Of a DNA stretch of 64,000 nt, positions 56,301 to 61,095 are shown one piece after another. The position numbers and the translations under genes are program-made. The notes below the pieces were generated by a model. The model saw nothing but the letters and a program-made list of their open reading frames with translations. It had not been told where the DNA came from and made no database searches. Source of the DNA: JBCCVH01 sp942492555 (lineage in GTDB: Bacteria > Bacteroidota > Bacteroidia > Cytophagales > Amoebophilaceae). The stretch's first letter is position 1; each line of letters starts with the position of its first letter. The stretch covers positions 1 through 64,000 of the forward strand of contig CALOEX010000014.1 in NCBI GenBank assembly GCA_942492555.1, given 5' to 3'.

Positions 56301-56899
56301 GCAATAAAAAACCCAATAATGCCCAACACAATGACCAAAAATTGCAAGACATCGGTTTTGGCTACAGAGCGCACTCCTCCCAAACAGGTATAGAGGGTAA
56401 TCAAGCCCCCTATCAGTGCAATGACAATCAGTGGATCACTGCTGTCTTGAGCAGAAGATAACCCGATCATCTCATTAAGTCCTGCCAAAGCAGTTAATTG
56501 GCCTGCTATCACACCCAAAGAGAGCAAAGTCATTACCATTAACGTATAGAAAAGACCGAATGTGCCGTATAGGGTATGCATCACATCCACAAGTGTACGT
56601 TCTTTTTTAAATGTCAATAATTTGGGAAGGACAAACAATCCCAACAATAAGGTAAAAAAAGCAAAGTTAAGAGGCATTAAAAACTTAATTATGCCTATAT
56701 CACATAAGTTCGACAACTCAACACTCTTCACCTCAAAAAGCGTAGCCACCAATGTAGCAATCATCACCCCACCACCCAAACTTCTATTGGCAAGGGCATA
56801 ATCATCCATGGTTTTTATCTTTCTGATAGACATAAGCCCAACAACGAGATTGGCAAATAGAAAAAGAGAAACCAGTATGATATTGAGCTGTATATTCAT
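53387..56899 (-). CDS. Na+/solute symporter - kinase-like - (p)ppGpp hydrolase fusion, copy D
   Basis: 1170 residues, intact, first in the direction of transcription. Domain order as in copy A. The start is MNIQLN (MDIQLN in the others). It shares the SILFLGMMIDW variant with copy A and the KTMEDTQDD variant with copy C. The transporter domain carries its own substitutions (for example ELSNLCDIGIIKFLMPLNFA). The upstream DNA (56900-57061) is not the 216-bp spacer; it is a 162-base divergent region shared with the histidine kinase gene at 57062 and may hold the only original promoter of the array. No clear TAnnTTTG box is visible there. Confidence 0.85.
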   Translation of the reverse strand: MNIQLNIILVSLFLFANLVVGLMSIRKIKTMDDYALANRSLGGGVMIATLVATLFEVKSVELSNLCDIGIIKFLMPLNFAFFTLLLGLFVLPKLLTFKKERTLVDVMHTLYGTFGLFYTLMVMTLLSLGVIAGQLTALAGLNEMIGLSSAQDSSDPLIVIALIGGLITLYTCLGGVRSVAKTDVLQFLVIVLGIIGFFIAVTWDEGFMQMWNAVKRVEPKRVHFFEHENFLSRFLLSFLFYGFPTLMIAPPVIQRVLMIKKKKDVQKMFTSFAFIYPLLCILVIIASLKLFTLPQSVYSNYIGQAKYNTPASTYIEKICKPMWGQGFFLLAIIAIMMSTMDSFLNALAIMWVNDVFMPLKKKKKFKPIQWVRLTSFLFGITSIITSIICYKLNVHFVHVINNTIIVVSSITIPFLMGLIGLKPSSKALKTSLFAFWSILLTLFVLHMSDVVAVKDFVDEVGKTIFRGGGTKEGAYLYTIRNIWPLAMLAHILTFFGVHLWENKAFVWIDRETENWQESSRHTLGSYFQWLRHPIRWCLQKEKTYGIRHFSTSLFTMVYFFIPFTLGEAQGFSKAVSILRVIPIVLCFPMMVREHWHKRLEKHFSLFYYPFMSYAWVFVNTLSLCLIPQEGTSLWHFALSILFLGMMIDWRSFVVLELVGVTLAWITQWIITGTFMPDFGANGGFPLLLSIALPCIALATFKRHNDQQTIVAQKELKKIQEAKNMMLLSYEDSHKQVYETLHKNSSMMSLLAKVVAHLKTMEDTQDDVRIIKGAMGHFFHVGNQSQEYLDLTIKETTLNKVLDEARSMLINQGFDIEHVKIHIPQSKTTLSCDLLCTARLIANAVWVTYEQLKPQDTYGDAPIHLFIDEAWLDYDLKPPYEKKPEKSLRITCTTADPATCALAEDQSYKPYAEDQQIELLDHICLLENKRITKAQYGHIEIQKQALTLTQTYVLPLDLLSLKPKMTKFATEDLRNVTQIEAPEDKIFLKAIADKKMNLDYIGFALKVAKHCHADQRRKSGEPYYFHPMEVATILLQYTTDEDVIVAALLHDTVEDSGYSPPQMFAMFNEQVMDIVVQVSHLYNKAERPRMKLEKKETLKRLLATGNSNSLLVKLIDRLHNMRTIGAKEPEKQIHIAKETIKIFIPVAQELNLQPVADELHKLCKAILKNEK

Positions 56900-57061
56900 A
56901 TATTCGTGTATTTAACTATCAGTAGAACGCAATATACAATTTTTACGACAAAAATGATTTCATTTAAGATTTATCTTTTCAAAAAAAATTTTTTTTGTCA
57001 AAAATGGCATTTTTTCTTATAATCTTCTTATCATTGCAGAAGTTTTTAAAGGAAAGTTAGC

Positions 57062-58432
57062 ATGTGCTTTGTTCTAAAATTTATAGGGAAATGTTGTTTT
57101 TTAAGTGTGGTAATGATAGTATTACATATTTTTTTAAAACAGACTATCAGAAAGCATAGGCCTCCAGTATTGGCAAAAAATCAGGGAGTCTGGTGTCGTA
57201 TCAAAAGCAGTTTTTTGAAGTTTTACACAAATCCTATTAGGTGGGTACGTCAAGCAATGGTAGTAGATGAAGATCGAACTATTGTATGGGGTTGTTTCAT
57301 GTTGTTAAAAAGTTTTGTTTTACTTGTGTTTTCGTTCATATCTTGTGCAGAAATTTCTTTTTTGTTGATTGTAAGCATGTTGTTTGCTCTACTGCTGATA
57401 GTCCATAAATGCTGGCTACCTTACCAACATAGGTTGTTCCCTCTCTTTTGGTTTTTTGTGGTGTTTTTTTGCATTCCTCTTACTAGTTTACTTGTTTTTT
57501 GGTATTGTCAAGATACTTATTGTAAGATACAAGAGTTATTTGTAACTCTTGTTTTTTTATTTGCAACAGTTGGTTGTATGGTTGCCCCAATCATTTCTCT
57601 TTGTACTGTGGCTGTCGCAATGTTGTTTATAGGGGTGGAAGATAGTTGTCTCCTAAATACAAACATAGGAAATAGTGTATACTACACACTGGCACAATAT
57701 GTTTTCTTTGCAGGTATTATCTCTGTTTTGTTCCATGGTAATGCCCGTCAAAAAATACATCGAAGACTTGTGATAAAAGCGCTTAATAATGAGTTTTGTC
57801 ATGATGTAGGAAAGAATGGTATTGCCTATCTGGCAAAGTCTCTACAGGAAAAATGCCATATTCATTTTGATGTTACTTTTCTTAAGGAAGATTATGAAAA
57901 AATTTTGTTATGTACCTCCCGAATACAAGATAGATATACAAATATGCGTAATATTTTGCGTACTTTTGAAAAAATGGTGGATAATAATGGTGTTGATTTT
58001 CGAGATATAAAAGTGGTGGATATGCATTCTTTGACATGTTACATGCAAGGGATGTTACCTCTTACACACAAGTATCAAGCGGAGGTTGTTGCAAGTAATC
58101 GTGGGAATTTTAACGTGGCTGTTGTACCAGATCTTTTTTATATAGTTTTGCAAAATTTATTAAAAAATGCAATAGCACATAGAAACGCAGATAAAATTGA
58201 GGTGTCCTTTTTACCCAAGCATCGTGCGTTGGAGATTGCTGACAATGGTGCAGTAATCTCTAAAGAAGATCAGAAGCATATATGGTCTGCAACTAGTGCA
58301 CTAGCCAATAAAGGCAATGTACTGCTAGCTTTTAGTAAAATATTGTTAGATCTTTTTCATGTGCATATTAGTTGTAGTTCACAAAATGGTAAGACTATTT
58401 TTCGTATGGTTTTCCCAGAGGTCTTTATTTAG
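57062..58432 (+). CDS. membrane histidine kinase related to the fusion proteins' core
   Basis: 456 residues. The region 40-230 parallels residues 500-700 of the adjacent fusion proteins: NPIRWVRQ against HPIRWCLQ, then about six helices and a basic turn. A possible phospho-acceptor helix has His247 (NNEFCHDVGKN). The ATPase part keeps a real N-box (LQNLLKNAIAHRNADK, 363-378) and a G1-like EIADNGAVI, with IFRMVFPE at the end; the G2 box is weak. It lacks both the symporter and the HD domain. I infer a kinase partner or ancestor of the fusions' central module. It is divergently transcribed from copy D, 162 bases apart. No response regulator is adjacent. Confidence 0.75.
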   Translation: MCFVLKFIGKCCFLSVVMIVLHIFLKQTIRKHRPPVLAKNQGVWCRIKSSFLKFYTNPIRWVRQAMVVDEDRTIVWGCFMLLKSFVLLVFSFISCAEISFLLIVSMLFALLLIVHKCWLPYQHRLFPLFWFFVVFFCIPLTSLLVFWYCQDTYCKIQELFVTLVFLFATVGCMVAPIISLCTVAVAMLFIGVEDSCLLNTNIGNSVYYTLAQYVFFAGIISVLFHGNARQKIHRRLVIKALNNEFCHDVGKNGIAYLAKSLQEKCHIHFDVTFLKEDYEKILLCTSRIQDRYTNMRNILRTFEKMVDNNGVDFRDIKVVDMHSLTCYMQGMLPLTHKYQAEVVASNRGNFNVAVVPDLFYIVLQNLLKNAIAHRNADKIEVSFLPKHRALEIADNGAVISKEDQKHIWSATSALANKGNVLLAFSKILLDLFHVHISCSSQNGKTIFRMVFPEVFI

Positions 58433-58557
58433 TTTTTGCTTGTGGTAAATGAATTTCTATCATCTATGGGAGTTGCTTTTCTGTTAGCGTTTTTTATGGC
58501 TACAAATTTTTTATATAAGCTAAAAATTAATAAATTAATTTTGTAAATTACATAAAA

Positions 58558-59202
58558 ATGAATAAAACTATTAATTGCCTTGTATCAACTTGTTTAAAAT
58601 ATCAAGATTTGAATTTCTGTATTGAAAAAGTTTATAAGCCACTAGGTCTGGTATTAAATCAGGATCCAATAAAAGATATTAATCCGAAAAATGAGGAATA
58701 TGGAGCATATATTCTGTATTTAAATGAAAAAAAAGTACTGTTTCGTGTTGCAAAAGTAACAAATGATCGTCCAGGAGCATTCGTAACAATGTGGAAAAGA
58801 TGTAGAGAAACAGGTAATATTGTCCCTTTTGCTTATGAAGATAATATTGATTATTTATTTTAGTAAAAGGATTTTCGCAGAATGAGAAAAAAGAATACAA
58901 AGGTCAGTTTTTTTGATCAAAATATTCTTATAAACAAAAAAATATTTTCAAGAAATAAGGAAGGGGGAAAGTTGGCTATGCGAGTATTTCCACCATTTAG
59001 TGAGGCTTTGGCAGAAGAATCTATTCAAAATGCTAAAAACAAATCAATAAGAATAAAGAAAACTCAAAAAATGTCAGAGTCAGCTAAAAGTACTCAAATT
59101 TGGCAATCTAAGTACTTTGTGTCTTTAAATAACACAAATAATCTTGATTTTGACAGGATAAGAAACTTATTGTTTAATAAAGGACAGACAAAGCTTTTTT
59201 AA
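58558..59202 (+). pseudogene. MepB-family protein, interrupted
   Basis: Two frames together match the MepB family. The first (58558-58863) has EEYGAYILYLNEKKVLFRVA and then FVTMWKRCRETGNIVPFAYE, ending DNIDYLF at a TAG TAA double stop. The second (58882-59202) resumes with FFDQNILINKKIFSR, GKLAMRVFPPFSEALAEE and STQIWQSKYFV. They are in the same frame overall, but the junction is degraded, so a simple readthrough does not restore the sequence. A -7-like box TAATTTTG is at 58536-58543. MepB has no well-established function. Confidence 0.7.
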
Positions 59203-59408
59203 TCAACTATATGACAATGACCCTGGTTACAAAAATCGCAACGAAACCTAAAAGTATGTCAAAAAATCATCGGAATTTCCCTAGGCTTGTTACTCATCTC
59301 ATAAATATGTAAAATGGGTTTGTATAGACTTGTTCTTTAAATTAGGTTCTCTATCTGTTCTGTTTATGTCTTCTTTGGATTTTTGCAATGCACCTATTAC
59401 ATTGTCGT

Positions 59409-59886
59409 ATGGTTACTAAAACTTACAAACAGGCTCATGCTGAGCCGTTCATCGTGATTGGCAGAGCCACGAGACAATGGTCTAGAAAATGCTGCATCAC
59501 AGATAAAGCAACTGTGGGAGCAAGTGTACGCTGAAAAGCTTTTTTCCAAAATACCAAATAAGGAAAATGATGAGATATTCGCAGTTTATTTTGACTATGA
59601 GTCAGACCAAAATGGCTCTTATTCATTGTTGATAGGATGCAAGATATTGAATGATTGCGAACCTCCTCATGGCTTGAAAAAAATATACGTTCCTAAACAA
59701 GAATACGCTGTTTTTAATGTAGCAGGAGCATTCCCTAAATCTTTACTGGACACTTGGGAGAAAATTTGGCAGACCACTACTATTGCCAGGATCTATACCT
59801 ATGACTTTGAAGTATATCCATCTGCCTTTGCATGCAAAACAGAAAAAACGTTAGCTATTTTTGTGGCAACAGCGTCAAAATCATAA
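59409..59886 (+). pseudogene. GyrI-like/effector-binding domain protein, frameshifted
   Basis: An ATG at 59409 begins MVTKTYKQAHAEPFIVIGRA, the usual start of GyrI-like small-molecule-binding domains. A frame change at about 59475-59490 is needed to continue with NAASQIKQLWEQVYAE, then EIFAVYFDYESDQNGSYSLL and YAVFNVAGAFPKSLLDTWEK. Without the shift, only a TTG start (59458) gives the long part. The domain binds ligands alone or fused to AraC-type regulators; here there is no DNA-binding part. Confidence 0.7.
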
Positions 59887-59889
59887 TAC

Positions 59890-59953
59890 AAAATCTCATT
59901 AAGAGGAGTGGAAAAAAGAGTACGAAGGTGGCAGGGAAAGGAGTGATTTTCAT
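59890..59953 (-). pseudogene. start of a second immunity-like gene, truncated
   Basis: Directly after the orphan toxin tip, the minus strand begins MKITPFPATFVLF and stops after about 20 codons. It parallels MKVTPFPWRYGIFLL at the start of the putative immunity gene at 61093, and the same junction sequence precedes both. It marks a second, deleted immunity gene. Confidence 0.55.
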
Positions 59954-59963
59954 GGTTATTTTT

Positions 59964-60203
59964 TTAATCCAGGGACACATAATGCATGCCATGCTTTTTA
60001 ACGATGTCAAAAAACTCTGCCATCGCTTCGTCGAGGGTGGGATTTTTGTTTAAAAAAGCGCGGAGCCTATAAGTGTAAGCTTGCCCATTATGCAGCTTCA
60101 AGTGGGTTGTTTTATCTACCCAAGCGAGGAGGCGGGGATCGTGGACGTTGATGCCGATTTTGGCGAAGTCTTTCGCCAGCTTTTTCGGGAAGATGTGATG
60201 TGC
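59964..60203 (-). pseudogene. orphan C-terminal toxin module (HNH-type nuclease tip)
   Basis: About 80 codons, SSAHHIFPKKLAKDFAKIGI and HDPRLLAWVDKTTHLKLHNG, nearly the same in DNA as the C-terminus of the large toxin at 61096. It differs after GQAYTYRLRAFLNKN and ends HGMHYVSLD. It begins right after the stop of the immunity gene at 60224, has no own start codon and lacks the toxin's N-terminal parts. Such orphan tips beside polymorphic toxins serve as donors for toxin switching in other bacteria. Confidence 0.75.
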
Positions 60204-60223
60204 TGATGATGAGAGGGACTCCT

Positions 60224-61093
60224 TTATCGGATCTTTTTGAGCATCTCATCCACCTCTTCTTGGGTGAGGAGGCCTCTTTCTAGGATCTCTGGGATGGGCA
60301 TGGGGTCTACAGAATAGCGTGGTCGATAGTAACCTTTTTGGTGGATTTCCGTATACCTACTGTTTAGCGAGGGACCCCAAAAATCATCCCAAACCAAAGC
60401 AGCAGGCATCAGGCGCAAATCTTTTTGGTGTTTTTTAAAGAGAGGAAAGGCGCGCTCAGAAATGTATTTTCCCCAGTATTCTTCTTCAAAGAAGATGTCA
60501 CTTCCATCCCAGAGGGCGGGGTCGAGATAAGTTCCCTTTTTATAGCTTCCATCTGCTTCATACCGGATTCTAGGTCCACAACGCCCCGTGATGGTAAAGC
60601 CGTGGTACTTCGGGCTGAGCAGAGGGTTTCCTGCTGGATCATAGAGAAGCACAGGGTAGGTGGTCCAGCCAGTGATTTGATGTTGCTCCAAGAGGATTTT
60701 AAAATCGTCTGCGATCAAGCATGGGTTAGGCAACCAGGGGGCAAATAAAAAAGATCGGTAGGTATTTCCTTTCTTTTTGGGCCATTTTTCGATGTAAAAA
60801 GAGATGGGAAAAGAGAGATCCGCTGGGTAGCACCCTTCCAGCAAGGCGTGGTAATTTAGCCTACCCCACTCTTTGCGGTCTTCCACACATATGGAGCGGG
60901 TGGGGTATTTTTCAAAAAATTCAAAAAAAATAGGCGATGGATTCATGGGCATGCTGTTAAATGATTGGCTGATCGCAGGGAAGAAGGCGCGATATCCTTG
61001 TTGGCTCCACTTGGACATGGCCATCTCCTTTCCTGCAAGGAGGAAAGATAAGAGAAAGATCCCATAGCGCCAAGGAAAAGGAGTGACTTTCAT
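60224..61093 (-). CDS. putative exported immunity protein of the polymorphic toxin
   Basis: 289 residues from the Met at 61093 (MKVTPFPWRYGIFLLSFLLA), which begins a signal peptide and lies 2 bases after the toxin stop. The longer frame to 61120 overlaps the toxin. The middle (CLIADDFKILLEQHQITGW, TYPVLLYDPAGNPL) faintly resembles DUF1629-type immunity proteins of polymorphic toxin loci. Position between the toxin and its orphan tip is the main argument for an immunity role. An exported immunity protein would guard against a toxin arriving in the periplasm. GC content is visibly higher than in the rest of the window, a possible sign of transfer. Confidence 0.6.
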   Translation of the reverse strand: MKVTPFPWRYGIFLLSFLLAGKEMAMSKWSQQGYRAFFPAISQSFNSMPMNPSPIFFEFFEKYPTRSICVEDRKEWGRLNYHALLEGCYPADLSFPISFYIEKWPKKKGNTYRSFLFAPWLPNPCLIADDFKILLEQHQITGWTTYPVLLYDPAGNPLLSPKYHGFTITGRCGPRIRYEADGSYKKGTYLDPALWDGSDIFFEEEYWGKYISERAFPLFKKHQKDLRLMPAALVWDDFWGPSLNSRYTEIHQKGYYRPRYSVDPMPIPEILERGLLTQEEVDEMLKKIR

Positions 61094-61095
61094 GC

